NCBI GenBank assembly: GCA_031283085.1
Contig: JAITCM010000144.1
Coordinates: forward strand, 1 to 64,000
Direction of reading: 5' to 3'
From: Chitinispirillales bacterium
GTDB lineage: Bacteria; Fibrobacterota; Chitinivibrionia; Chitinivibrionales; Chitinispirillaceae
Length of the DNA: 64,000 bases
Part shown: piece by piece, positions 8,397 through 17,537 of the stretch
How positions within the stretch are numbered: the stretch's first letter is position 1
Layout: every line of letters begins with the position of its first letter
Notes under the pieces: generated by a model
The model's input: the letters and a program-made list of their open reading frames with translations, nothing else
What the model was told of the DNA's origin: nothing
Databases searched by the model: none
Made by a program: the position numbers and the translations under genes

Positions 8397-9689
8397 TTAA
8401 TCACCGGACAATTTGACATTCGGCAAACCCTTCCTGTCGCCAATGACCGCGCCCATCGGGCGCCACCTTGCCTTTGCCCTTTCACGCGCGCCGTGAATCC
8501 TCGCCGCCATTTCGCCTATACCGGCGCTCCGCCGCTTTCCCATTGCGTCAACAACGCCGCCGTCCTCGCCGACATCGTCCCCGTCGTCCTCCGTAAGCGA
8601 AAACTCGGGTTGCAGCATTTTCAGCGCGTAGTACATCTCCCTTAACTCCCTTATCAGCTGTTGCCGGATGTATGAGGCCGGGATATTCGGGTATTCGGCC
8701 TGTATCTCCTCGACTTCCGCTTGGATTATCCCGCGCTGACGCGCGTTCGGAATACGCGCGTCCACATAGCTTTCAATATCCGCCGGTACCTGATCCGGTT
8801 CTATTCCAACCCTGTGGTACTGCCCCGTTCTCTCCGAAATCCCGCTTATCTCAAGGAAAGTGACGCTAAGTTTCCTGATTCTTTCTCTCGTTTCAATCGG
8901 GATAAGCAGCTGCCCGATGCCCTTGCCGTAGCTATTGCTACCTACCAAATACGCGCCCGCGCCGTCCTTCAGGCCGGCGGCCAATATCTCGGAGGCGCTG
9001 GCGCTGTAGCCGTTTATCAATACCGCGACCTTCTTGTTTAGCAACGCGGGGCTCGGCGTCTCCGTGCTGAACACGTCCTCAAATGTCTCGCCCGCGTTAT
9101 AGCGGCTGTTGTAATCCCTGTAGCGGACATTGAGGTACGGGGTGCCGTAAGGCAGCAACTCGCCCAATATCGCGTCGGTCACACCAATGTACCCGCCGCC
9201 GTTGTTGCGCACGTCTATGATGATGTTCGGGTACTCCGACAATCTCGGCAGAACTTCGTTAAAAAATACGAGCGCCGTATCCGAGAATTCCGGTAGATAA
9301 AAGTACACGGTGGAGGGTGTGAACTCCATCGGCTCGTAAAACTCAGTATTCGGATCAAACAATTCCTCGCTGCCGCCCAAGTGATCGCTCAGGTATTCGG
9401 TGTAGCGCACGCCGTGCAGGGTGTCGTGTATGCTATCGAACATATCATTGGGTGTCATTGACCCGATGTAATCGGGAAGGCGGTCATGGTAGATACTGTA
9501 TATCTTGAGGCTCTGCCACACGCTATACCGCTCGCCATTGTCAACCCCGCCGTTGTCCGCCGGAATCAAAAAATCATCGGAGTCCCGGTGGACGCAACCG
9601 CCGGTAAGCGCGAACACGGCGATAACCGCGAACATCAGGAGTTTGCGTTGACACCGCCTTTTCTTTTTTTCTTTTCCTATGTCTGACAT
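8397..9689 (-). CDS. S41-family C-terminal-processing-like protease, lipoprotein
   Basis: A lipobox (FALTGGC) after a charged N-terminus predicts a lipoprotein. The peptidase_S41 core is clear: IIIDVRNNGGGYIG, the nucleophile region GYSASASEILAAGLKDG and the general-base Lys in SNSYGKGIGQ. No PDZ domain is seen, unlike classical CtpA/Prc. The C-terminal 130 residues are helical and charged. It is 62 bases downstream of a paralogue (9752-10891) with which it shares most motifs, so the pair arose by tandem duplication. The AAGGAG ribosome site lies 12 bases before ATG. Substrate unknown. Confidence 0.88.
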   Translation of the reverse strand: MSDIGKEKKKRRCQRKLLMFAVIAVFALTGGCVHRDSDDFLIPADNGGVDNGERYSVWQSLKIYSIYHDRLPDYIGSMTPNDMFDSIHDTLHGVRYTEYLSDHLGGSEELFDPNTEFYEPMEFTPSTVYFYLPEFSDTALVFFNEVLPRLSEYPNIIIDVRNNGGGYIGVTDAILGELLPYGTPYLNVRYRDYNSRYNAGETFEDVFSTETPSPALLNKKVAVLINGYSASASEILAAGLKDGAGAYLVGSNSYGKGIGQLLIPIETRERIRKLSVTFLEISGISERTGQYHRVGIEPDQVPADIESYVDARIPNARQRGIIQAEVEEIQAEYPNIPASYIRQQLIRELREMYYALKMLQPEFSLTEDDGDDVGEDGGVVDAMGKRRSAGIGEMAARIHGARERAKARWRPMGAVIGDRKGLPNVKLSGD

Positions 9690-9751
9690 TTGTACTTGTT
9701 CTCCTTATGGCATATTTAGAGTTAAAGTAAAAATCACCGTTGATAACTTCG

Positions 9752-10891
9752 TCACTCGCCGGATAATCGCATCCCCGGCAAATCCTTTTCGTCGATAATG
9801 ACCGCGCACATGGGGCGCCACGTCGCGTTTGCCGTCGCTCCGGCGCCGTACACCGTATTCGTAACGGCGCGCAGTTTCGCCGCCAGCGTATCCCCGCCGT
9901 CGTCGGGATTAAGCGTAACCCCCGGTTCCAACATCTTTAGCGCGCAGTACAATTCCCTGACATACCGCGAACCCGCGTCCGGCCATCGCGCTGCGGCTTC
10001 GTCCATTATCTCTTGCGGCACGGGGTCGGGATTGATACCGACATTGTGGTACAGCCCCGTCCTGTCTGTGAGTCCCCAAATCTCCATGAATGTTATACTG
10101 AGCCGCTTACGCTTGCGCTCCGGCTCGTCTCTCTTAATGATGACCTGGCCTATGCCCTTACCGTAGCTTGTGCCGCCGATTAAGTACGCGCCCGCGGCGT
10201 CCTTGAGGCCGGCGGCTAATATTTCGGAGGCGCTGGCGCTTTCGCTGTCCATCAGCACCGCGAGCCTCTTGGGACGGCCATCCGGATTGAGCAGGTGGGG
10301 ATTCCGCGTAGTCGTGCGGCTCGTCTCCTCCACCGTTTCACCCGCGTACTCGCGGTTGTTGTACCGTCTATAGCGATTATTGATGTACGGGGTATCGTAG
10401 GGCAAAAGCTCGCCCAAAATAGAGTCGGTCACACTCAAATACCCGCCGCCGTTTTTGCGGACATCAATGATGAGGTTCGGATGGCGCGACAGTTCCCGCA
10501 TACTTATATTGAAATATTCAAGCGCCGTATCCGAGAACTCCGGCAGGCGGAAGTACATAGTGGATGAGTCGGCGGTGAGCGGCTGCGGATGATGGAACTT
10601 CGTATTCGGGTTAAATATGGCCCCGCCGCCGGGACGGTCGTCAACGTACTCGGTGTAACGCCCGCCGCGCAGCGAGTCGTTTATGACGCGGAACATATCG
10701 TACGGATCCATTGAGCCGGGGGTCTTGGGGAGACGCTCCCGGTAAATGCTGTAGACCTTGAGATACTGCCACACGCTCTGCTGCTCCTCAAGGCCGGCCT
10801 CATCGCCGTCGTAAGAGGGATATACGCAACCGCAAATAAGCGCAAGCGCGGCAATAACAATGAGCGTCGGCAATCGGCGTTGATATCGCAT
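9752..10891 (-). CDS. S41-family protease lipoprotein, paralogue of the next gene
   Basis: The lipobox ALICGC gives a lipoprotein. The S41 signatures are LIIDVRKNGGGYLS, the Ser in DSESASASEILAAGLKD and the Lys in GTSYGKGIGQ, so the Ser/Lys catalytic pair is intact. The N-terminal VWQYLKVYSIYRERLP and the C-terminal TWRPMCAVI segments are also shared with the 8397-9689 protein. No PDZ domain is visible. The start has only a weak AAGAAG ribosome site. It lies 33 bases downstream of rpe on the same strand. Confidence 0.88.
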   Translation of the reverse strand: MRYQRRLPTLIVIAALALICGCVYPSYDGDEAGLEEQQSVWQYLKVYSIYRERLPKTPGSMDPYDMFRVINDSLRGGRYTEYVDDRPGGGAIFNPNTKFHHPQPLTADSSTMYFRLPEFSDTALEYFNISMRELSRHPNLIIDVRKNGGGYLSVTDSILGELLPYDTPYINNRYRRYNNREYAGETVEETSRTTTRNPHLLNPDGRPKRLAVLMDSESASASEILAAGLKDAAGAYLIGGTSYGKGIGQVIIKRDEPERKRKRLSITFMEIWGLTDRTGLYHNVGINPDPVPQEIMDEAAARWPDAGSRYVRELYCALKMLEPGVTLNPDDGGDTLAAKLRAVTNTVYGAGATANATWRPMCAVIIDEKDLPGMRLSGE

Positions 10892-10924
10892 CTTCTTTTT
10901 TTCTTTGTTAAAGTGTTTTATACG

Positions 10925-11593
10925 TCAACCTCTAACTTTTTGTATCCTGTCCCTGTAATCCGAATTGCCGAAGACGTAGCTCCCCGCCACCAAAACATTC
11001 GCCCCGGCTTCAATACAGGCTTTGGCCGTCTCCTCATTGACGCCACCGTCCACCTCTATGTCAATATCCATACCTTTCTCTATCGACATTTGTCTCAACG
11101 CGCGAACTTTCTCCAATACGTCGGGGATGAACTTCTGGCCGCCGAAACCGGCGTAGACCGACATCACCACCGCCATGTCTATCTCCGGCAACGCTTCCGT
11201 AAACAGGCTTATCGGTTTGTCGGGATTGACCGCTACCCCCGCCCGTACGCCGCGCGCCCTTATCCTCGCCGCAACCGCCCTGACGCCGTCCAACCCGCCC
11301 ACCGCCTCGGCGTGGAAGGACAGTATGTCGGCGCCGGCGTCGCAAAAGGCGTCCACGTATCCGGCCGGGTCGACGACCATCAGGTGCACGTCAAGCGGCA
11401 CGGCGACGCACCTCTTCACCGCGGCCACCGCCATCGGCCCAAAGGAGATATTGGGCACAAAGCACCCGTCCATGACGTCGCAGTGGATAAGGTCGGCCCC
11501 GGCGTCCTGGGCGGCCTTGACCTCCCGCTCCAAGTAACGGAAGTCGGCAGAGAGTATGGAGGGGGCGACCCTGACTTCGGTTCCAGTCTTCAT
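10925..11593 (-). CDS. rpe: Ribulose-phosphate 3-epimerase
   Basis: Interconverts ribulose-5-phosphate and xylulose-5-phosphate in the pentose phosphate pathway. The TIM-barrel metal-site motifs are present: APSILSADF, IHCDVMDG, VHLMV, VYAGFGGQKF and DGGVN. I chose the internal Met (MKTGTEVRV), which gives the usual length of about 222 residues; the extra 38 upstream codons have no homologous look. No strong ribosome site is seen. It is divergent from the GH3 gene across a 213-base spacer. Confidence 0.95.
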   Translation of the reverse strand: MKTGTEVRVAPSILSADFRYLEREVKAAQDAGADLIHCDVMDGCFVPNISFGPMAVAAVKRCVAVPLDVHLMVVDPAGYVDAFCDAGADILSFHAEAVGGLDGVRAVAARIRARGVRAGVAVNPDKPISLFTEALPEIDMAVVMSVYAGFGGQKFIPDVLEKVRALRQMSIEKGMDIDIEVDGGVNEETAKACIEAGANVLVAGSYVFGNSDYRDRIQKVRG

Positions 11594-11733
11594 AACGATA
11601 GACAAAAATAATATGGGGCCGCGGGCAAAATCAAATTCAAACGCTTTTGATTTTAAAGAATCCGATTTGGTTTTTTGGGCATCGGCTATTATATTATAAG
11701 TATGCAAACCGATAAGGTTCGGGTATTGTTATA

Positions 11734-11787
11734 GATTGCTTCGCTCGCAATGACGTCACTGCGAGGAGCAAGCGACGAAATAATTCC
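11734..11787. repeat. Palindromic dispersed repeat, copy C, in the GH3 leader
   Basis: GATTGCTTCGCTCGCAATGACGTCA followed by CTGCGAGGAGCAAGCGACGAA is an imperfect inverted repeat of the same family as 1-66. It ends about 20 bases before the GH3 start codon, just upstream of its AAGGGAGG ribosome site, so its hairpin would sit in the mRNA leader or overlap the promoter of either divergent gene. Confidence 0.75.
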
Positions 11788-11806
11788 AATATTAAGGGAG
11801 GTTAGT

Positions 11807-14521
11807 ATGATATTCTTAAAGACACCCATCGCGCTTGCGCTTTTCTGTCTATTGCCGGTCGCCGTCGCGACGCATACGTCGGGAGCGGTCACGTTGACGG
11901 GGAAAGTTACCGACAGTCTAGGAAACGCTCTGCAAAACGCCGTTGTACAGATTAAGTCAGGCGGCAGCCTGCTCGCGTCCGCCCGCGCGCTTACCGACGC
12001 GCAGGGGAATTTCGGGCAGTTCAAATCCTCTGCCATAGAAGTTGCCGGCGCCGGGGAAACATTGCTGGTCGTTAAGAAAACCGGGTATTTGCCGAAAACC
12101 GTCGATTACGGCAGCCTGTCGGGAGACGCCGTAACCGTCGTTCTCGAAAGCGACCCGCTGGAGAGGCGCATCGACAGCGTTATGGCAATGATGAACCTCG
12201 CGGAGAAGCTCGCCCAAATGACCCAGGCGGAGCAGGGTTCCGGCGGCATTTACAGCCCCAACACCGTTAACAAACCGAACAACGGAAACGACTATCTTTA
12301 CGGCAGCGTTTTGAACGGCGGAAGCGGTTATTCGTCAACATTCCTTAGTACGGTAACAACTACCCTGAACAGCTGGCCGGCCGGCCGGGCTAAAATCCCT
12401 ACTTCATACGGCAAAGACGCCGTACATGGCAACGCGGGAGTGTCCGGCTATACCGTGTTCCCACACAATATAGGCCTCGGCGCCACCCGCGACTCCGCCC
12501 TGGTGAGGCGCATAGGCGAGGCGACCGCCAAAGAACTCTGGGCGGCCGGCATAGACCTCAACTTCTCGCCGGCCGTATCCGTAGTCCGCAACTTGCGTTG
12601 GGGCCGCTCCTACGAAAGTTACGGAGAAACCGCCGAATTATCGGTACAAATGGGCGCGGCGATGGTACGCGGTTTGCAGGGGGAGCGCTACAACGCCCCG
12701 TGGCGCGTAACAGCGACCGCCAAACACTTTTTGGGCGACGGCGGCACGACGGACGGCAAAGACCGCGGAAACACCGCCGCCACGGACAGCGTGTTACGCG
12801 CCGTCCACCTGCCCGGCTACGAGGCGGCGGTGGAACAGGGCGTCCTGAGCGTCATGGCAAGTTTCAATCAGATAAACGGAACGCATCAACACATCGACTC
12901 CGTCCGCCTTACCGGATGGCTCAAGACGGAACTGGGCTTCGACGGCTATGTCATAAGCGACTGGCAGGGCATAGCCAACTCAAATCAGCCGGGATTTACC
13001 TCGCCGGACGGCTACGGCCCCGGCGCCAATACCGGGCCTGCGCTGACCCAGGAGGCGGTGCGCAAGGCAATCAACTCGGGCATCGACCTCGCTATGGAAC
13101 CCGGCACCCATACAAATTTCATGACGTACCTGACTGCGCTGGTGAACAACGGTTCCGTCTCCCAAGCCCGTATTGACGACGCGGTGCGCCGCATCCTCCG
13201 CGCCAAGTTCCGCGCCGGCCGCATGGACAACTTTGCCGGCCCGTCAGGTTACGTCGGCAACACAGCCAACAAAAATCCAGCCGCTCACCGCGAAATCGCC
13301 CGCGAAGCCGTGCGCAAAAGCCAGGTGCTGCTCAAAAACGACAACTCCGCCCTACCGCTCTCAAAGAGCGCAAAAATTCACGTGTTCGGCAGTCATCGCG
13401 ACAATATCGGCTTGCAATGCGGCGGCTGGACTATCAACTGGCAGGGTGATACCACAAACACCGCCTTCTCCGGCGTCGGCACCTCCATATATAAAGGTAT
13501 GCAGGAAGTACCCGGAGCGAATGTGTCGGCGTCCGCCGCGGAGGCGGACGTAATCGTCTACGTTACCGGCGAACGCCCCTACGCCGAGTGGGAAGGCGAC
13601 CTTGCCTCCCTTGAATTCAACCCCCCCGCGGCGGATATGACCGCTCTTACCGATTACCGCGGACAGGGGAAAAAAATCGTAACGGTATTCGTCGCCGGCC
13701 GCCCGCGCTCGGCGCAGCAGCTTTTGCAGGCAAGCGACGCTTTCTTAGCCGCCTGGCTGCCCGGCACGGAGGGCGGCGGGGTGGCGGACATCCTCTTCGG
13801 CGGCGCCATAACCGGTACGTTGCCCGTCACTTGGCCCGGCGCTAACGGTACGCAATTCCAATATGGATTCGGGTTGAACTATTTAAAAACCCCGGCCGCC
13901 CCGAACGCGCCGACGCTGGCCACAAAATCGCACAACAGCGTAACGCTCACGCCAAACGCCGCGTATGAGTTTTCTATGGACGGAACCGCATGGCTGAGAA
14001 ACAACGAGTTTATCGGTTTGGAAGAAGAAACGGAGTACACGTTTTATCAAAGGGCGGCCGCTACGGACACTTCAAACGCTTCCGCGCCGAGCCCCGGACT
14101 TAACGTGACGACAGACAGGGAGACAATCTCCATAGCACGCGGCGCCCGGGAAATTCCGTCCGCCAAGACCGGCGGCGTAAGCGTACTGCGGCCATTATCC
14201 GCGGTGGTAATAAATAATTTCACCGCCGGACCGAATCCGGCCGCGTCGCGCTCCGGCAGCGTGAATTTCTTTTGGCGGGGCGGCGGGTTCAAGAGCGGCA
14301 CGCTTAACATCTATGACGCGTTCGGAAATTTTGTCAAGAAAATCAACATCGGCGACGGCGACAGGCCGACAGAAGAATTCGGACGGCGCTACGTCGGCAA
14401 GTGGGACTTTACCGACAGAAAAGGACGGCCGGTTTCGGAGGGGAGCTACGTCGTTAGGGGAACGGTCACGGGGCGGGATGGGAAGAGTACGAAAATTTCT
14501 TTTGTTTTGGGGATGAGGTAG
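11807..14521 (+). CDS. Secreted GH3 beta-glucosidase / glucan exo-hydrolase
   Basis: A retaining glycosidase that would release glucose from cello-oligosaccharides. A signal peptide (1-28) is followed by a carboxypeptidase-regulatory-like beta domain (VTLTGKVTDSLGNAL), the GH3 barrel starting at MNLAEKLAQMTQAE with the nucleophile Asp in GYVISDWQGI, the GH3 C-terminal domain with GNVGLQ-like features, an fn3-like segment (near EETEYTFYQRA) and a FlgD-like C-terminal domain (LNIYDAFGNFVKKI, SYVVRGTV). The Met at 11807 is preferred because AAGGGAGG lies 6 bases upstream. It is probably cotranscribed with the HD gene 19 bases downstream. It would act after GH8 or GH1 in glucan use. Confidence 0.92.
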   Translation: MIFLKTPIALALFCLLPVAVATHTSGAVTLTGKVTDSLGNALQNAVVQIKSGGSLLASARALTDAQGNFGQFKSSAIEVAGAGETLLVVKKTGYLPKTVDYGSLSGDAVTVVLESDPLERRIDSVMAMMNLAEKLAQMTQAEQGSGGIYSPNTVNKPNNGNDYLYGSVLNGGSGYSSTFLSTVTTTLNSWPAGRAKIPTSYGKDAVHGNAGVSGYTVFPHNIGLGATRDSALVRRIGEATAKELWAAGIDLNFSPAVSVVRNLRWGRSYESYGETAELSVQMGAAMVRGLQGERYNAPWRVTATAKHFLGDGGTTDGKDRGNTAATDSVLRAVHLPGYEAAVEQGVLSVMASFNQINGTHQHIDSVRLTGWLKTELGFDGYVISDWQGIANSNQPGFTSPDGYGPGANTGPALTQEAVRKAINSGIDLAMEPGTHTNFMTYLTALVNNGSVSQARIDDAVRRILRAKFRAGRMDNFAGPSGYVGNTANKNPAAHREIAREAVRKSQVLLKNDNSALPLSKSAKIHVFGSHRDNIGLQCGGWTINWQGDTTNTAFSGVGTSIYKGMQEVPGANVSASAAEADVIVYVTGERPYAEWEGDLASLEFNPPAADMTALTDYRGQGKKIVTVFVAGRPRSAQQLLQASDAFLAAWLPGTEGGGVADILFGGAITGTLPVTWPGANGTQFQYGFGLNYLKTPAAPNAPTLATKSHNSVTLTPNAAYEFSMDGTAWLRNNEFIGLEEETEYTFYQRAAATDTSNASAPSPGLNVTTDRETISIARGAREIPSAKTGGVSVLRPLSAVVINNFTAGPNPAASRSGSVNFFWRGGGFKSGTLNIYDAFGNFVKKINIGDGDRPTEEFGRRYVGKWDFTDRKGRPVSEGSYVVRGTVTGRDGKSTKISFVLGMR

Positions 14522-14540
14522 TACGGTAGGGAGGATACTT

Positions 14541-15797
14541 ATGGCGACGGTACGAATGGATTCGCTCATCAAGTCTATAGCCGCGGCTTTAGATATTGTG
14601 GAGGGCGGCCTTTTGGGGGCCAGTACCAATCACGGCAAGCGAATCGCCGTTCTTTGCGCAATGATGGGGAAGGCTTTACAAAAAGATCCGGCGGAAATAA
14701 CAGCGCTTGCCGTTTGCGCGTTGCTTCACGATAACGCGCTCACCGAGTATATTCTTTCCGAGCAGACAGGCGGATACCACGACCCGGCCATGAAAAAACA
14801 CTGCGAATTCGGTCAGCGGAATGTGGACGCCCTCCATCTTAAAACAAATGTGAAGGATTTTATTCTCTATCACCATGAACGGGCCGACGGCATGGGGCCG
14901 TTCGGCGTACGGGAGGGGGAAGGCCCCCTTGAAGCGGAGCTTATCACAATCGCCGACTCAATAGATGCCGTCCACCATCTGCAACGGCTGGAACCTGAGG
15001 AACTACCCGCCATTCGCGACATAATCGCTAAGGAAACCGGAAAGCATTACGGCAAGAAAGCGGCGGCGGCGATGCTGGAAATTCTCGATTGGCCCACAAT
15101 CATTTCTCTCAACGACCGCATCATTAAACAAACCGCCTCGGAGGTCTTGCCCCCCTGGACCGCAGATATACAAACGGACACTATGTTCGGCCTGGCCTGT
15201 TTTACCGCCAAAATCATCGACTACAAATCGGTCTTTACCCAAAAACACTCGACTCAAATTGCCAATAAAGCGTGGTTTATGGGGAAACACTACCGATATG
15301 AACCGCAAATAATGGCGGAACTGTATCTGGCGGCGTCTCTCCATGACCTCGGAAAATTAGCGGTTCCCTCAGATATTCTGGAAAAACCCGGCAAACTTAC
15401 CGGAGAAGAGTTTGATATCATCAAGGAACACGTCCGCCTAACCTGGGAACTTCTCGGCGATATTGAAGGTTTTGAAACCGTATGCCGGTGGGCCTCCGAC
15501 CACCACGAAAAACTGGACGGCAGCGGCTACCCCTTCGGGAAAAAAACTTCCGAATTGGACTTCAACTCAAGATTGTTGGCATGCTTGGACTTATATCAGG
15601 CGATAAGCGAGGAAAGACCGTACCACCCAGGTCGGAATCACGCGGATACTATGCGAATACTCTATGATATGGCGGATACCGGAAAGATAGACGGCGGTAT
15701 CGTCAACGACATAAACGACGTCCTTGCCCCTTATGACGGGAAAGACCTGCCGCCGCCGAGCGGGTGTGAGCAGGGATGCGTTATTTTAATAGCGTAG
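14541..15797 (+). CDS. Tandem HD-domain / HD-GYP-type phosphohydrolase
   Basis: Two metal-dependent phosphohydrolase domains in one 418-residue cytosolic protein. The N-terminal half has STNHGKRI, CALLHDNAL, KKHCEFG and YHHERADGMGPFG. The C-terminal half has QKHSTQIAN, ASLHDLGKLAVP, KEHVRLTWE and SDHHEKLDGSGYPFG, the HD-GYP signature, although the GYP triad reads GYPFG. HD-GYP proteins commonly hydrolyse cyclic di-GMP. No receiver, GAF or membrane domain is attached. GGGAGG lies 6 bases before ATG. Its placement behind a glycosidase gene suggests coordinated expression, but no functional link is proven. Confidence 0.85.
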   Translation: MATVRMDSLIKSIAAALDIVEGGLLGASTNHGKRIAVLCAMMGKALQKDPAEITALAVCALLHDNALTEYILSEQTGGYHDPAMKKHCEFGQRNVDALHLKTNVKDFILYHHERADGMGPFGVREGEGPLEAELITIADSIDAVHHLQRLEPEELPAIRDIIAKETGKHYGKKAAAAMLEILDWPTIISLNDRIIKQTASEVLPPWTADIQTDTMFGLACFTAKIIDYKSVFTQKHSTQIANKAWFMGKHYRYEPQIMAELYLAASLHDLGKLAVPSDILEKPGKLTGEEFDIIKEHVRLTWELLGDIEGFETVCRWASDHHEKLDGSGYPFGKKTSELDFNSRLLACLDLYQAISEERPYHPGRNHADTMRILYDMADTGKIDGGIVNDINDVLAPYDGKDLPPPSGCEQGCVILIA

Positions 15798-15914
15798 ATA
15801 TTCCCATTGAACGGTTTGCCTGCCGACTGCAACGCAGCGGTCTAAACGAAAATAAAAACATTCACGGGCGACTCGCTGCCAAATTACCCGCGGCCGCAAC
15901 AGTCTCCGGTCACG

Positions 15915-17537
15915 CTACTCCAACCTTACCCTGTCAATCCATACCAGAAGTCTCTCCCCTTTGCCGGCCCGGATTTCTACCTCTATGTCATTATTATCGA
16001 CACTGCCCCCGTCTTGCGATTTTTGCGGCAGGGGCAGTTTCAGGGCGGTCCACCGCTCCGACTTCCACGCGTTGTACTTAGCGGTCTTTTTTTGGGCGAA
16101 GTCCGGGGCGTTGTGGTATACCCATTTTCCTTTGGGGCGTCTCAGGCGTATTGACGGCTTTCCCTCTCCACGGATGCTCAGCGTCAGAAATTTTTGCCGC
16201 GGCGCGGAGGTTAGCGCCGCCCTTGCCGCGGTGTGGTTTTCCGACTCGTGCAGGCCGCTTATTTTTAAACTGTGGGAACCGGTTTTGGCGTGTTTGCCGT
16301 CCCGTTCCACGGAGAAGCGGCTGTCGCCGCTTAACCAGCCGTCGGTCGACGCGGCGAAGTCGCCGACCGTCAGAGAGGGGTTGATGTCCGGACACCCGAC
16401 GCTGACGGTGTCTACGATTAGTTTTGACCGTACCAGCCTGGCGGTTATCGGGAGGTGGTCGGAGTAACCCTCGGCCTTGTGGTACCTCTCCTTTCCCTTG
16501 TAGTACATCTGCCGGCGGTACGGCGCCCCGTCTTTCAGCAACCGCCCATCCCAGGTGAAGGCCTGGAAGGAGCCGCGCAGGTAGGAATACCCCTCGTCGT
16601 CGAAGAGCGACGCCGGCAGCAGCATATTGTCTATGGTGTTTTTGGCGCCCCTGTAGACGTAGCTCATCCGGGCGCCCTCATCCACTTCGAGCCACGGGTT
16701 GTAGTGGCAGCCGCCGCAGGAGGGCAGTTCCCCAACGCAGACAAATCTCGCGGGCGACTTGGGGTCCGCCCCCTCCGCTACCGTCTTCAACGTGTGGTTG
16801 ATGCCGGTCTTCCCGTGGGTATCGTCGTGCCCTGAGGTGTGGAAAGACGCGTACTCGTCGTAGTTGGAGTTGAGGTCGCCCATGATGATGTAGTCGGCGC
16901 CGCCGCGCAAGCTGTCCAAGCGCAGCCGCAGCGTTTGCGCCGCCGCGGCGCGGGCCGACTCCGGATGCCGCTTTGACGGCCAGTGGTTGACGAAGACCCG
17001 CAGTGTGTCGCCGCCGCGCGCGACGACCGCTTCGAGTATGGAGCGGGAGTTCTCCACCGGAAGCGCCCGTTTCCCCACTATCGGGAATTTGGACAAAATC
17101 GCCGTGACGGTCGCTGACCCCGGAGCGTCGGCCGTCACGGCGTAGGGGTACGGCGCCCCCATCCTGTCAAGCGCGTCAGCCAGCTCAATGAGCGTGTTCG
17201 AGTTTTCGATTTCGCAGAGCCCGAACAAATCCGCGCCGATGGCCGCGATGACTTGGGCCGTACCGCGCAGCCGCGCCCGCTGTATCTCGGCGCTCCATCC
17301 GTACCATCCGGGTTTGTACTCGTCGTACTCCGTGCCGTCGAGGTTGAAGTCGAAGAGGTTTTCGACATTGTAAAAAGCCGCCGTTACAGTGTCGGGCAGC
17401 GGCGGAGCCTTCGCGCGGGTCTTTTTGTCACCGCCCGCGACGGCGGGGGAGGCGTCGTCCGTGTCGCGCTTGCCGCACCCGTAAAATACCGTAAGGGCGG
17501 CTAAGACGGCAGCGATAAATACACAGCGGCAACTCAT
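15915..17537 (-). CDS. Endonuclease/exonuclease/phosphatase-fold lipoprotein
   Basis: EEP superfamily hydrolase anchored as a lipoprotein (lipobox TVFYGC). Motifs: AAFYNVENLFD, LCEIENSNT, FVNHWPSKRHP, IMGDLNSNYDEY and GYSDHLPITARL, which supply the metal and His/Asp catalytic residues. A C-terminal beta-sandwich-like extension of about 140 residues (from SVGCPDINPSLTVGDF) may bind sugar. The true start is at 17537, overlapping the stop of the upstream gene as ATGA; the longer open frame is antisense noise. It could be an extracellular nuclease or a phosphodiesterase. Confidence 0.9.
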   Translation of the reverse strand: MSCRCVFIAAVLAALTVFYGCGKRDTDDASPAVAGGDKKTRAKAPPLPDTVTAAFYNVENLFDFNLDGTEYDEYKPGWYGWSAEIQRARLRGTAQVIAAIGADLFGLCEIENSNTLIELADALDRMGAPYPYAVTADAPGSATVTAILSKFPIVGKRALPVENSRSILEAVVARGGDTLRVFVNHWPSKRHPESARAAAAQTLRLRLDSLRGGADYIIMGDLNSNYDEYASFHTSGHDDTHGKTGINHTLKTVAEGADPKSPARFVCVGELPSCGGCHYNPWLEVDEGARMSYVYRGAKNTIDNMLLPASLFDDEGYSYLRGSFQAFTWDGRLLKDGAPYRRQMYYKGKERYHKAEGYSDHLPITARLVRSKLIVDTVSVGCPDINPSLTVGDFAASTDGWLSGDSRFSVERDGKHAKTGSHSLKISGLHESENHTAARAALTSAPRQKFLTLSIRGEGKPSIRLRRPKGKWVYHNAPDFAQKKTAKYNAWKSERWTALKLPLPQKSQDGGSVDNNDIEVEIRAGKGERLLVWIDRVRLE

